From NCBI GenBank assembly GCA_964538515.1, contig CAZIEW010000004.1, positions 1 through 64,000 on the forward strand: 64,000 nt of DNA, given 5' to 3'. Numbering within the stretch: the stretch's first letter is position 1; every line of letters starts with the position of its first letter. Source of the stretch: CALBZH01 sp964538515 (GTDB lineage: Bacteria > Desulfobacterota > Syntrophobacteria > Syntrophobacterales > Syntrophobacteraceae). Both the position numbers and the translations under genes were made by a program. Below, in pieces: positions 33,175-44,442 of the stretch. The notes under the pieces are model-generated. The model saw only the letters and a list, made by a program, of their open reading frames with translations. It was not told where the DNA came from and did no database searches.

Positions 33175-34335
33175 ATGGCCCTCACGCTGAGCACCCGCAT
33201 GGACTGTGTCGACCAGTCCGACATCCGGCGCATGACCCTTGAGTGCGCACGCATCGGTGGCATCAACCTGGCCCAGGGCGTCTGTGATACCGAGGTGCCC
33301 GCCGTGATTCGGCGCGCGGCTCAAGAAGCCATTGATTCCGGATACAACACGTATACACGCTACGATGGACTCGAAGAGCTGCGCAAAGCCATCGCCGCCA
33401 AGCAGGAGCGTTTTACCGGCCTGGCCTTCGATCCTGACGCCGAGGTCATCGTCAGCGCGGGAGCCACGGGAGCATTCTACAGTGCTTGCCTGGCTCTTCT
33501 GAGCCCCGGCGACGAATGCATCCTCTTTGAGCCCTATTATGGCTACCATGTGAGCACCCTGAAGGCCATTCAGGCAGTCCCTGTCTTCGTGAGGACATCG
33601 CCACCGGACTGGTCCTTTTCCCGGGACGATCTCGATCGGGCGTGCACCCCGCGGACAAAGGCCGTCATGGTGAACACACCGTCGAATCCTTCCGGCAAGG
33701 TGTTCCGCCGCGAGGAACTGGAAATGCTCGGCCGCTTCGCGGAGGAGCACGACCTCCTTGTGTTTTCGGATGAAATCTATGAGCATTTTGTCTTCGATGG
33801 CTTACGCCATACTTCCCCGGCGACGATCCCCGGCCTGAGGGAACGTAGCATCCTGATTTCGGGAGTCTCCAAGACCTTCAGCGTCACGGGCTGGCGCATC
33901 GGCTACTGCCTCTGCAGTGCCAAGTGGGCGGAAGCCATCGGCTACTTCAACGATCTCGTCTATGTGTGTGCTCCCGCTCCTCTCCAAATGGGTGTGGCCG
34001 CAGGATTGCTCGGCCTGATGGACGACTATTACACGGGTCTCCGAAAGGACTTCAGTGCCAAGCGCGAGAAGATCTGCTCCGCTCTGCAGGTGGCGGGGCT
34101 CAAGCCCCACATCCCCGAGGGCGCATACTACGTCCTTGCCGACTTGTCGAGACTCACGGGCCGCAGCAGCAGGGAAAGGGCCATGGACCTGCTTCGACGC
34201 ACGGGAATAGCCTGTGTTCCCGGTGCAGCGTTCTACGGGGACGATACCGGCGAGCTCTTTGGACGGTTCTCTTTCGCAAAACGGGAGGATGTGCTTGATG
34301 AGGCCTGTGAGAGGATCAGGCGTTTGAGTCTGTAG
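33175..34335 (+). CDS. Class I/II PLP-dependent aminotransferase
   Basis: A 386-residue fold-type I aminotransferase. The PLP lysine is Lys233 in SGVSKTFSVTGWRIGY; other cofactor residues are Asn171 (NTPSNPSG), Asp199 and Tyr202 (SDEIYEHF), and the C-terminal Arg in RFSFA. The N-terminal INLAQGVCDTE and YTRYDGLEELRKAI are typical of aspartate/aromatic aminotransferases and kynurenine aminotransferase-like enzymes. It probably shares a transcript with rfbC and ends at the terminator 34372-34403. Amino acid specificity cannot be set; a sugar aminotransferase role is unlikely since those belong to a different family. Confidence 0.88.
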   Translation: MALTLSTRMDCVDQSDIRRMTLECARIGGINLAQGVCDTEVPAVIRRAAQEAIDSGYNTYTRYDGLEELRKAIAAKQERFTGLAFDPDAEVIVSAGATGAFYSACLALLSPGDECILFEPYYGYHVSTLKAIQAVPVFVRTSPPDWSFSRDDLDRACTPRTKAVMVNTPSNPSGKVFRREELEMLGRFAEEHDLLVFSDEIYEHFVFDGLRHTSPATIPGLRERSILISGVSKTFSVTGWRIGYCLCSAKWAEAIGYFNDLVYVCAPAPLQMGVAAGLLGLMDDYYTGLRKDFSAKREKICSALQVAGLKPHIPEGAYYVLADLSRLTGRSSRERAMDLLRRTGIACVPGAAFYGDDTGELFGRFSFAKREDVLDEACERIRRLSL

Positions 34336-34371
34336 GCATCCTCTCCTCACCCGTTGGACCCCGCATGAAAG

Positions 34372-34405
34372 AAAGGCCTGCCCTGATCGGGGTAGGCCTT
34401 TTTGG
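34372..34405 (+). terminator. Intrinsic terminator after the aminotransferase
   Basis: AAAGGCCT (34372-34379) pairs with AGGCCTTT (34394-34401), with CCC/GGG pairing inside the loop, and a T-run ends the element. It begins 36 bases after the stop codon. Confidence 0.8.
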
Positions 34406-34449
34406 TGATCGCGCCTTATACGAAGTAACATGCCAGCACGATGCAGATA

Positions 34450-34484
34450 GTCGGTCCCGTCGGGCACATCCCGGCGGGACCGAC
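34450..34484 (-). terminator. Strong stem-loop after the Gln-rich protein gene
   Basis: GTCGGTCCCG (34450-34459) pairs with CGGGACCGAC (34475-34484), and CGGG/CCCG extends the stem inward. It lies 32 bases beyond the stop of the minus-strand gene. No U-run follows, so termination may need other factors. Confidence 0.5.
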
Positions 34485-34515
34485 AGCACGGGGAGCCGAG
34501 CGTCGTTCGGACGGG

Positions 34516-37674
<3,159 letters not shown>

Positions 37675-38132
37675 ACACTCTCCTCAGATCACCAACACCG
37701 TTTGACTCAGAAGCATGCCATCCCACCCCATTGTGATGCTGCTTTTCCCATCCCCAACCGGTCCCTGGAATCCAACTTCCCAAGAGTTGCTCCAAAGCTA
37801 CCCCGGCCGGAAGATCCTCAACCAGATATGTTGTCCCTGCATTTGTGAGCTTCAGCACGTGAGGGTTGCAAAAACAGTGCTCGGCCGGGCCCCCACAGCT
37901 CCACCCTGGCCGCTGAAGCGGCCTTCCAATCAGTCTTCTTGTCATTTCAATCGATTACAGATACAAAAGATTTGGCTTTGCAGTCATCGTGCAAGCGCCG
38001 TCGTCGAGACGGGGAAACCGATAATTGCACATGAGCCGACATGATGGCTACACTTTTTGATACCGCCCTTGAACGTGTTGATCGAGCACGGTGCTCGAGC
38101 TGATTCAACCGCGGAGAAAGTTTCTGGCGACG
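37675..38132. other. Intergenic region between divergent genes
   Basis: About 458 bases. It holds a small perfect hairpin (GGCCGC, TGAA, GCGGCC at 37908-37923) and a plausible plus-strand promoter (37939-37967). Nothing else recognisable. Confidence 0.5.
37939..37967 (+). promoter_or_regulatory. Candidate sigma-70 promoter of the second regulator/kinase pair
   Basis: TTGTCA (37939-37944) and TACAAA (37962-37967) are 17 bases apart. The only downstream genes in this orientation are the sigma-54 regulator and its kinase. Confidence 0.4.
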
Positions 38133-39485
38133 ATGGCCACGGTTCTCCTTGTAGAAGACGATGAAGCGCTGCGCCTCACGCAAAGCCTCTACCTCAGGCA
38201 GGAGGGCTTCGAGGTGTGGATCGCAGCAGACCGGACGGCTGCTCTGCAGACCCTCGAGTCGAGGCGGATCGACCTGGTCGTAACAGATTTGCGGCTGGGG
38301 CATGATAGCGGTCTTGACATCATAAGGGACACGCGACAGCTGCAACCGAGCGCTGAGGTCCTCGTCATCACTGGCTACGGGTCGGTCGACTCGGCCGTTC
38401 AGGCCATGAGGGACGGCGCCTATGATTACCTTACCAAGCCCGTGGATCCCGAGCACCTGGTGCGAGTGCTGCTCAAAGCCCTGGAACGTCAGGGGCTTCG
38501 ACGACAAGTCACGACGCTGCAAGATCAAATCGCCAAAGAGACGGGGCTCAACGAGATCGTTGCGGTGAGCTCTGCCATGAAGGAAGTGATTGCGAAGATT
38601 GAGAACGTTGCGCGGAGCGACGCGACGGTTCTGATCGAGGGCGAAAGCGGGACGGGCAAGGAGTTGATGGCGAGGCTCATCCACGCGAGGGGCGATCGCG
38701 CAGGAGGCCCTTTTCTTGGAATCAACTGCGGAGCAATGCCGGAGTCCCTCTTGGAAAGCGAGCTTTTCGGTCATGCGCGAGGGGCGTTCACAGGGGCACA
38801 TAAAGATCACAAAGGGCTGTTCGAGGCTGCGGACGGAGGTACGCTTTTTCTCGACGAGATTGCCGAAATTTCGCCGAGCTTTCAAGTGAAGCTGCTTCGG
38901 GCTCTGCAGGAGCGTGCGATCCGTCGTGTTGGCGGCACCCGGGAGATTCCGGTAAATGTGCGCGTGATTGCCGCAAGCAACCAGAACTTGAGCCAATTGG
39001 TTCGTGAAGGGCGCTTCCGCCAGGACCTTTTTTTTCGCGTTAAAGTGATTCCCATCTTCCTCCCACCCCTTCGGAGTCGGACGGAAGACATCCTTCCCCT
39101 GGCCGACCATTTCCTGCACCGGCTCAGCGATCGCATGGGCCGTCGCAAACCGCAGCTTTCCGCTTCCGCTCAGCGCAAGCTCCTGGCACACGGATGGCCG
39201 GGAAATGTCCGGGAGCTCGAAAACACACTGGAGCGCGCCCTCATTTTCAACAAGACGTCCGCCATCGACGAGTGGGATCTGGTTGTGGAATCCTCTCTTC
39301 CAACAGCCGCCGCCCTGGACGATTCGAGCGATTCCTGGAGCATTTCCCTTGCAGACGCTGAAAAGCAGCACATCCTCATGGTTTTGGAGCACTGCCGAAA
39401 CAACAAGGTGAAGGCAGCGGCGATTCTGAAGATCGGCTACAATACTCTTTGGCGCAAACTGAAGCGATATGGACACATTCCCTGA
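38133..39485 (+). CDS. Sigma-54 dependent response regulator (NtrC family)
   Basis: A 450-residue activator. Receiver domain with VLLVEDDEA and Asp52 in VVTDLRLG; AAA+ domain with Walker A GESGTGKE and the sigma-54 loop GAFTGA; Fis-like C-terminal HTH (NNKVKAAAILKIGYNTLWRK). The frame is open from a GTG at 38091, but MATVLLVEDD is the normal family N-terminus, so ATG 38133 is preferred even though its ribosome site is weak. The kinase gene follows after 14 bases, the reverse of the usual kinase-first order. No sigma-54 promoter was found near this locus, so its target lies elsewhere or is weak. Confidence 0.92.
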   Translation: MATVLLVEDDEALRLTQSLYLRQEGFEVWIAADRTAALQTLESRRIDLVVTDLRLGHDSGLDIIRDTRQLQPSAEVLVITGYGSVDSAVQAMRDGAYDYLTKPVDPEHLVRVLLKALERQGLRRQVTTLQDQIAKETGLNEIVAVSSAMKEVIAKIENVARSDATVLIEGESGTGKELMARLIHARGDRAGGPFLGINCGAMPESLLESELFGHARGAFTGAHKDHKGLFEAADGGTLFLDEIAEISPSFQVKLLRALQERAIRRVGGTREIPVNVRVIAASNQNLSQLVREGRFRQDLFFRVKVIPIFLPPLRSRTEDILPLADHFLHRLSDRMGRRKPQLSASAQRKLLAHGWPGNVRELENTLERALIFNKTSAIDEWDLVVESSLPTAAALDDSSDSWSISLADAEKQHILMVLEHCRNNKVKAAAILKIGYNTLWRKLKRYGHIP

Positions 39486-39499
39486 AGGCTTGCGAGACC

Positions 39500-40627
39500 A
39501 TGGCTGTTAAATCGACAGGTAGGGACCGGATGCGGGAGCGCCTCGCCGTTGCCGAGCGAGATCGGCTGCGGGCGATTCTGAACAGCATGGAAGACGGCAT
39601 GTACATCGTTGGGCGAGACTACCGCATCGCTTTCATGAATCGTGCGCTCCAGAGCGAGCTGGGCAATGGTGAAGGAGAGCTGTGCCACGTGTTTTTCGGA
39701 CACGAGGAATCCCTTTGCGAGGACTGCCAGCACGGCATGGGCTCATTCGGCCCCGACGTGAAGCGTGAATGGCGCTCGCCGGTCACCGGCAAGACTTATG
39801 AGCTCGCTGTTTGCCCGATTCATGAGCCCGACGGTTCCATATCGCGCCTGCACATGCTGCGAGACATCACGGTGCGAAAGCAATTGGAAGTGGAGCTTCA
39901 CCAGCACTCGCAACAGCTTGAGGCCAAGATTGCGGAGCAAGCCGAGCGCCTTCGGAGAGGGGAGCGTCTGGCTCTCCTGGGCGAGATTTCCGCGGGGATC
40001 GCCCACGAGATCCGCACCCCGCTTGGGGCCATCGTCACCGGCATCAAGCTGCTGGAGAAAGGTTGCCAGGAGCCGGATTCGCAAAAGCTAATCTTTGAGC
40101 TGCTGACCCGCGAGACGCGGCGACTCGAAAAGAAGGTCTCCGAATTCCTGGAATATGCGAGGCCTCGCCTGCCTCAGCGTTCTGCGACGTCCCTTTCAAG
40201 GCTCTTCCATGAAATACGCTCCGTCCTCACGACGGACAGGACACTGCTCGGGTCGGTCGCTCTTGAAATCCTTGTGGACCCGGGGCTCACGGAATGGTCC
40301 CTCGATGGAGACCAAATCAAGGAAGCCGTGCTGAATCTTTGCGTGAACGCCCTGCAGTCGCTTCAAGGCGAAGGCCACCTGTGGCTTGAAGCGCGAGCAA
40401 ACGGAGATCGACTGGATATCGCCGTGCGGGATGACGGGCCGGGCATCGGCCGTGAGGTTATCCCGAACGTATTTCGCCCCTTTTTTAGTCTCAGATCAGG
40501 AGGAACCGGTCTGGGACTGGCAATCTGCAAAGAGATCGTGGACGCCCACGGCGGCCGCATTTCGGTCTCGAGCATCCCCGGCCGCATGACGACCTTTCGC
40601 ATCACGCTTCCTTCACACCCCATCTAG
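39500..40627 (+). CDS. PAS-domain histidine kinase with Cys-rich PAS loop
   Basis: A 375-residue soluble kinase: PAS domain (~22-130), coiled coil, then HisKA and HATPase domains. The H-box is IAHEIRTPLGA with His169; the N-box is VLNLCVNALQSL; the lid is GGTGLGLAICKEI. The PAS holds ELCHVFFGHEESLCEDC, a C-x10-C-x2-C arrangement seen in many deltaproteobacterial PAS sensors, perhaps for metal, heme or redox sensing. No membrane helix, so it senses a cytoplasmic signal. ATG 39500 is chosen; GAAGG lies about eleven bases before it, and ATG 39530 is an alternative. It partners the upstream sigma-54 regulator. Confidence 0.86.
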   Translation: MAVKSTGRDRMRERLAVAERDRLRAILNSMEDGMYIVGRDYRIAFMNRALQSELGNGEGELCHVFFGHEESLCEDCQHGMGSFGPDVKREWRSPVTGKTYELAVCPIHEPDGSISRLHMLRDITVRKQLEVELHQHSQQLEAKIAEQAERLRRGERLALLGEISAGIAHEIRTPLGAIVTGIKLLEKGCQEPDSQKLIFELLTRETRRLEKKVSEFLEYARPRLPQRSATSLSRLFHEIRSVLTTDRTLLGSVALEILVDPGLTEWSLDGDQIKEAVLNLCVNALQSLQGEGHLWLEARANGDRLDIAVRDDGPGIGREVIPNVFRPFFSLRSGGTGLGLAICKEIVDAHGGRISVSSIPGRMTTFRITLPSHPI

Positions 40628-40925
40628 ATCCAGTGGTCTGAGTGTTTATGTTTTAGCCAAATCCACCGCGATTCCAGCCCGGGCTGCTTTTTTTGGGAGA
40701 TGAACCCCTCAGGTCAGCTCGATGGAGGGCCGATAGATAAACAGGGCCTTCTTTCGAGCATGAGAAAGCACCCAAGGAGCCGCTTGGCGGCCCTTCGGGC
40801 AGACGGGACGGGAAGTCGAAGCAAGTCCGACTGACACACGATGAACAAGAATGAGTGGGGCCTGCCGCGGAGGAAGACGGGAGAGGAAGGCCTGGCGCGC
40901 AGGAGGCTCCAGGAGGGGGTGGATT
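40628..40925. other. Intergenic stretch
   Basis: About 300 bases. A 12-base palindrome (40675-40686) followed by a T-run may be a weak terminator for the kinase gene. Nothing else seen. Confidence 0.4.
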
Positions 40926-41786
40926 ATGAATGCTTTGATCAAGAGCACCTTAGGAGTATGGGTTGTCATGGCTCTGGCTTGGGGATGCGCATCGCCGCAG
41001 CCGCCTGCGGAGCCTGTCTTCGGGAGTGTTGTTCGGATGGCGGAGCCACCGCTGCCGCCGGTCGCCAGGCGGCCTCCCGTCGTTTCCCAAAAGGGGACAG
41101 CGAACAACCTCGGATGGACCGAGCGCGTCGTCACCCCTGAAGAGCTGGATCGTCTGGGAACCGAGGATCCAGATCTTAGCCCGAGCGTAGGGAAGCAACT
41201 GCTCGCCAGGCTGAATGTGATCGCCCCCTACTATATCGCCGATGCCGTCCGCGAGGGCCAGCCGCTCAAAGTTCCCAACGATTTCTCAGCGTTCAAGCAG
41301 TGGACACCGCTCCCGCGCACCCTGCCTCAAGCGGCTTCCATTCCGAAGCTCATTGTGATCATCAAAGACTTGCCGTTTGTGGGGTGGTACCAGGACGGCC
41401 GTCTGGTGGGTGATACCTACGCCTGCATCGGAAAGATGAATTCGTGGACACGACCCGGAGTCTATCGAGTGCTGGAAAAGGACATCGACCACATTTCGAG
41501 AAGTTACACCAACGCCTATGGCCTTCCGGCGCCCATGCCATGGGCACTGCGCATTTACGGGCATGTGTGGATTCACGCGGGGGACATCACCCAAGGATAC
41601 TGCTCCCATGGGTGTATCAATCTCCCGGTCCCCATCGCGCCGAAGCTCTTTGAATGGGCATCCATCCAGACTCCCGTGGTGATCGCTGAATCCTTGAACG
41701 AGCTTAAGACCGTCCTCGACAGAAACCGGGCCCGCTGTACCCTTTATGCCCAGGAGTGCGGTCATGACCAGAAGGACATGGACTGA
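40926..41786 (+). CDS. L,D-transpeptidase (YkuD) lipoprotein
   Basis: A 286-residue predicted lipoprotein: signal with lipobox WGC near residue 20, a Pro-rich linker, then a YkuD domain. The catalytic segment is complete (IHAGDITQGYCSHGCINLP, with the upstream His and the SHGC nucleophile), unlike the paralogue at 20222. It should cross-link peptidoglycan (3-3 links) or attach lipoproteins in the periplasm. AGGAGGGGG precedes ATG 40926 and decides the start over upstream in-frame codons. A perfect 13-bp hairpin follows the gene. Function call strong. Confidence 0.87.
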   Translation: MNALIKSTLGVWVVMALAWGCASPQPPAEPVFGSVVRMAEPPLPPVARRPPVVSQKGTANNLGWTERVVTPEELDRLGTEDPDLSPSVGKQLLARLNVIAPYYIADAVREGQPLKVPNDFSAFKQWTPLPRTLPQAASIPKLIVIIKDLPFVGWYQDGRLVGDTYACIGKMNSWTRPGVYRVLEKDIDHISRSYTNAYGLPAPMPWALRIYGHVWIHAGDITQGYCSHGCINLPVPIAPKLFEWASIQTPVVIAESLNELKTVLDRNRARCTLYAQECGHDQKDMD

Positions 41787-41804
41787 GAGACCCTTGGTCC
41801 GTCT

Positions 41805-41836
41805 CAACGGGGGATCATTCGGGTGATCCCCCGTTG
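41805..41836 (+). terminator. Stem-loop after the L,D-transpeptidase gene
   Basis: CAACGGGGGATCA (41805-41817) pairs perfectly with TGATCCCCCGTTG (41824-41836) around a six-base loop, 19 bases past the stop. No T-run follows, but the position fits a transcript end. Confidence 0.6.
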
Positions 41837-41980
41837 GGGAGTGCGGCTGGCTTTCAGTGCATCCCGTTTGTTCTGCTCAGCAGAATCTCGAGCCTGGCTC
41901 TCCAGGTCCCTCGTAGGAAGAACTGCGCTGTGCGATCCGATATCCTTATCGTCCGCAATCCTTGAGTCACTCAATCACCC

Positions 41981-42009
41981 TTGACTCTCATTCCTCAATT
42001 CAATAGAAT
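41981..42009 (+). promoter_or_regulatory. Sigma-70 promoter of the unknown secreted protein gene
   Basis: TTGACT (41981-41986), 17 bases, TAGAAT (42004-42009): five of six matches in each box. It rules out in-frame start codons at this position and supports ATG 42059. Confidence 0.65.
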
Positions 42010-42058
42010 CGACCTGACTTTACTACCGAGGGTTCTATTCACTAACCAAGAGGTCGCT

Positions 42059-42769
42059 ATGGCCCGGGAGAAGCGCATGAGTAAGAGGTTCGTGGTCTGG
42101 AAGAGAGCTGCAGCAGTGTTCGCCGTAGCTGTGCTGGCCCCTTTGACTTTACCGGCAATCAGTTCGGCCGTTATCAACGACGCCCAGCAAGTCGTTTTCG
42201 ATCTTCTGAGGCTCAGTATCGGCAAGTGCCCGAATGTTAACGTCATAAAGGGAACTCCGGAAAACAAGGGTGATCTTACTACGGTTACGGTCATTGCCGG
42301 TCCGCGGAAGGCTCCGTTGCTGAAGGCGCTTATGAGAACCACGATGCGCAAGTGCGAGCCCGATGAACCCTGCAAGGCCTTTCCCGACATCGACACGGAC
42401 ACGATAACCATCGTTGTGAGAGACGCAGCTGGCAACGATCCTGGCCCTTTCGAAATCCAGGGGAAGGACTGGGTCAGCAGGATGCAGTTCGTGAGGCAGG
42501 AGATCAACTATACGTTCAATAAGAATGCGGCTTTTGCCCGTGCAATGGTTTATACGAATGAAGCTGCAGCGCCCTCTCATGCAGTCGGCATCTATCTTCT
42601 CTTTAATACGCGAGTGACTCAGATAACGACCAATGACCCGACTGAATACGCATTGCGGTCCACTTTTCTCGCCCAGGAGAATTTCCGGCTTTTCCTGTTG
42701 GACGAAATAGCTGACAACGACCCCCAATATGACCCCTATCCGATTTTCCTGAGTACCGGTCGACAGTAG
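42059..42769 (+). CDS. Secreted protein of unknown function
   Basis: A 236-residue protein with an N-terminal signal (KRFVVWKRAAAVFAVAVLAPLTLP, then SSA), so it is exported. The mature part has three cysteines in the first half (GKCPNVNV, RKCEPDEPCKAF), alternating strands (TITIVV, MVYTNEAA, GIYLLFNTRV) and no catalytic motif I recognise. AGAGG lies before ATG 42059, and GGGAG precedes an alternative ATG at 42077. A strong promoter and terminator make it a single-gene unit. It is not obviously related to its neighbours. Function unknown. Confidence 0.7.
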   Translation: MAREKRMSKRFVVWKRAAAVFAVAVLAPLTLPAISSAVINDAQQVVFDLLRLSIGKCPNVNVIKGTPENKGDLTTVTVIAGPRKAPLLKALMRTTMRKCEPDEPCKAFPDIDTDTITIVVRDAAGNDPGPFEIQGKDWVSRMQFVRQEINYTFNKNAAFARAMVYTNEAAAPSHAVGIYLLFNTRVTQITTNDPTEYALRSTFLAQENFRLFLLDEIADNDPQYDPYPIFLSTGRQ

Positions 42770-42810
42770 TTGTAGAGATACCGGGGATGCTTTTCTCCCT
42801 TGGCCGTCTG

Positions 42811-42856
42811 GAAGGACCTGCGCTCGAGCAAGCCAAGCGCAGGTCCTTCTTTTTGT
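42811..42856 (+). terminator. Intrinsic terminator
   Basis: GAAGGACCTGCGCT (42811-42824) pairs with AGCGCAGGTCCTTC (42836-42849), followed by TTTTTG. A textbook rho-independent terminator, about 40 bases after the secreted protein gene. Confidence 0.88.
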
Positions 42857-42898
42857 GGCGATGCCGGGAGTCATTTATCCCGATGTCGTTTATACCGG

Positions 42899-42927
42899 TT
42901 GACTTTAAGAAAGAAGTCAGATATTAC
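42899..42927 (+). promoter_or_regulatory. Promoter of tRNA-fMet
   Basis: TTGACT (42899-42904), 17 bases, TATTAC (42922-42927), ending 13 bases before the mature tRNA. Confidence 0.6.
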
Positions 42928-42937
42928 AAGCGCCACA

Positions 42938-43017
<80 letters not shown>

Positions 43018-43025
43018 GACAATTC

Positions 43026-43061
43026 AAGGGGGTTAGCCAGGATCGGCTGACCCCCTTTTCG
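43026..43061 (+). terminator. Terminator of tRNA-fMet
   Basis: AAGGGGGTTAGCC (43026-43038) pairs with GGCTGACCCCCTT (43045-43057), with one G:U, then TTC. It overlaps the 3' end of the convergent CDF gene. Confidence 0.75.
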
Positions 43062-44121
43062 TTCTATGCTGCACGATGACCTCCGCGTGGGACGGACCTG
43101 CGGGCGCCCTTTCGGTATAAGCACCCCTGCCTTGCTTCGAATCCGATACGAGCGTGTCTCGACGCCAGAGTCTTTGTTCGAGGGTGGGGTTTTGGCGGAG
43201 TCTACAGGGATCGAATCCGCAGATCGGGCATTCGGAGTCGATACAAGGCTCGGCATGGATCAACGCGTCTGCAATGCCAGGAAGCTCCTTCTGCAACAAT
43301 TCTCTCAAGTCCATGACCTCCTGGTGTGCTTCTTCCAGGCTGAGGTCCCGAGGCAGAATGAGATGGAAGTCCACATAAGATTGGTTGCCGGATCTCCACG
43401 CGCGGAGCTTGTGGATGTCGATCCATCGCGGCCGCCGATACTTCGCGATCAATGTGGCAATCTCTTCGAGCAGCTCAGGATCCGAGGCGTCCATCAGCCC
43501 CGCATAAGATTGGCGGATCAGCGCGGAGCCCGTGGCAAGAATGCTCATTGCCATGATGCAGGCAAGGACACCGTCCATCCAGAAGAGCCCCGTCTTAAGG
43601 ACCAGAAGCAGCCCTCCCAGCACACCGATTGAGCTGTAGACATCGGTCAAGACGTGCTTCCCGTCTGCGATCAGCACAAGCGAGCGGGTTCTCTTGCCGA
43701 CTCGAATCAACGCAAGCGCCAGGCCGGCATTCATACAGCTGGTGACCACCAGCAGGAGCAAACCGCTCCCAAGGTCCACGAGATCGTGCGGCGAGACAAG
43801 CTGTTTCCAGCCCTGGTGAAGGATGCCGGCGGCCGCAAGGACAATGAGAGCACCCTCAAAGCCGGCCGAAAAGTACTCGATTTTACCGTGGCCATAGGGA
43901 TGGCTGGGGTCCGGAGGCTTGGCCGCAATCAGGACGCTCATGAGAGCGAAAGCACTGGCGACCACATTGATAATGGATTCAAGGGCGTCGGAGAGAATCG
44001 CGGCAGATCGTGTGATGTGATAGGTGTAAAACTTTAGACCCATGATGAGAATGCCCGTGACGAGCGACGCACTGATCGCGAGCACGCGATAACGGGCCTC
44101 GATTTTGGACAAGCGATTCAC
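43033..44121 (-). CDS. Cation diffusion facilitator (CDF) metal exporter
   Basis: A 362-residue inner-membrane exporter of divalent metals (zinc, cobalt, iron or manganese). Six helices are visible, with metal-site motifs in helix II (SDALES) and helix V (HVLTD), the conserved HPYGHGKIEYFSA loop, and a cytoplasmic domain from about residue 210. An extended C-terminus adds CIDSECPICGFDPC, a cysteine cluster likely to bind metal, then a basic tail. The ATG has no strong ribosome site. Not part of an operon. Family secure; the metal is unknown and the Cys-rich tail is uncommon. Confidence 0.88.
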   Translation of the reverse strand: MNRLSKIEARYRVLAISASLVTGILIMGLKFYTYHITRSAAILSDALESIINVVASAFALMSVLIAAKPPDPSHPYGHGKIEYFSAGFEGALIVLAAAGILHQGWKQLVSPHDLVDLGSGLLLLVVTSCMNAGLALALIRVGKRTRSLVLIADGKHVLTDVYSSIGVLGGLLLVLKTGLFWMDGVLACIMAMSILATGSALIRQSYAGLMDASDPELLEEIATLIAKYRRPRWIDIHKLRAWRSGNQSYVDFHLILPRDLSLEEAHQEVMDLRELLQKELPGIADALIHAEPCIDSECPICGFDPCRLRQNPTLEQRLWRRDTLVSDSKQGRGAYTERAPAGPSHAEVIVQHRTKRGSADPG

Positions 44122-44442
44122 GTCTCCTCCAATGAATGAAGGTCCATGCCGTTTGATCTCTGACAGCGGTAGTGCGAAACTCTACCAGCTCGCTTCTTGC
44201 CTTCACAAGCGGAAATCATGGTCGACCTCGGTTTCTTCCGAGCGCCAACAAAGGGTTTTTAGATTCGGCTTCAAGTCGGTATAATACAGGTGTATGTTCG
44301 CGACTGTCAGCGACCCCATGTCCAAAGGCAGAATATGCGACCGACTTCCGCGACGAGCACCGGTGGTCTGACCCTCTGAACCCATTAGGGTGCGGGCTTT
44401 GCGGTCTGTTCTCGAACATCACATGATGAAGCGAGTGCCTTC
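44122..44442. other. Intergenic region between divergent genes
   Basis: About 320 bases. A plus-strand promoter candidate lies at 44258-44285. No gene or repeat is supported. Confidence 0.5.
44258..44285 (+). promoter_or_regulatory. Candidate promoter of the PEP-synthase-like gene
   Basis: A perfect TATAAT (44280-44285) with a weak -35 (TTTAGA, 44258-44263) 16 bases upstream. It would give a leader of about 150 bases. Confidence 0.45.

Noticed and set aside
37947..39476. 509-residue minus-strand frame opposite the sigma-54 regulator
   Set aside because: The plus-strand protein has full receiver, AAA+ and HTH motifs; the antisense frame has no family features.
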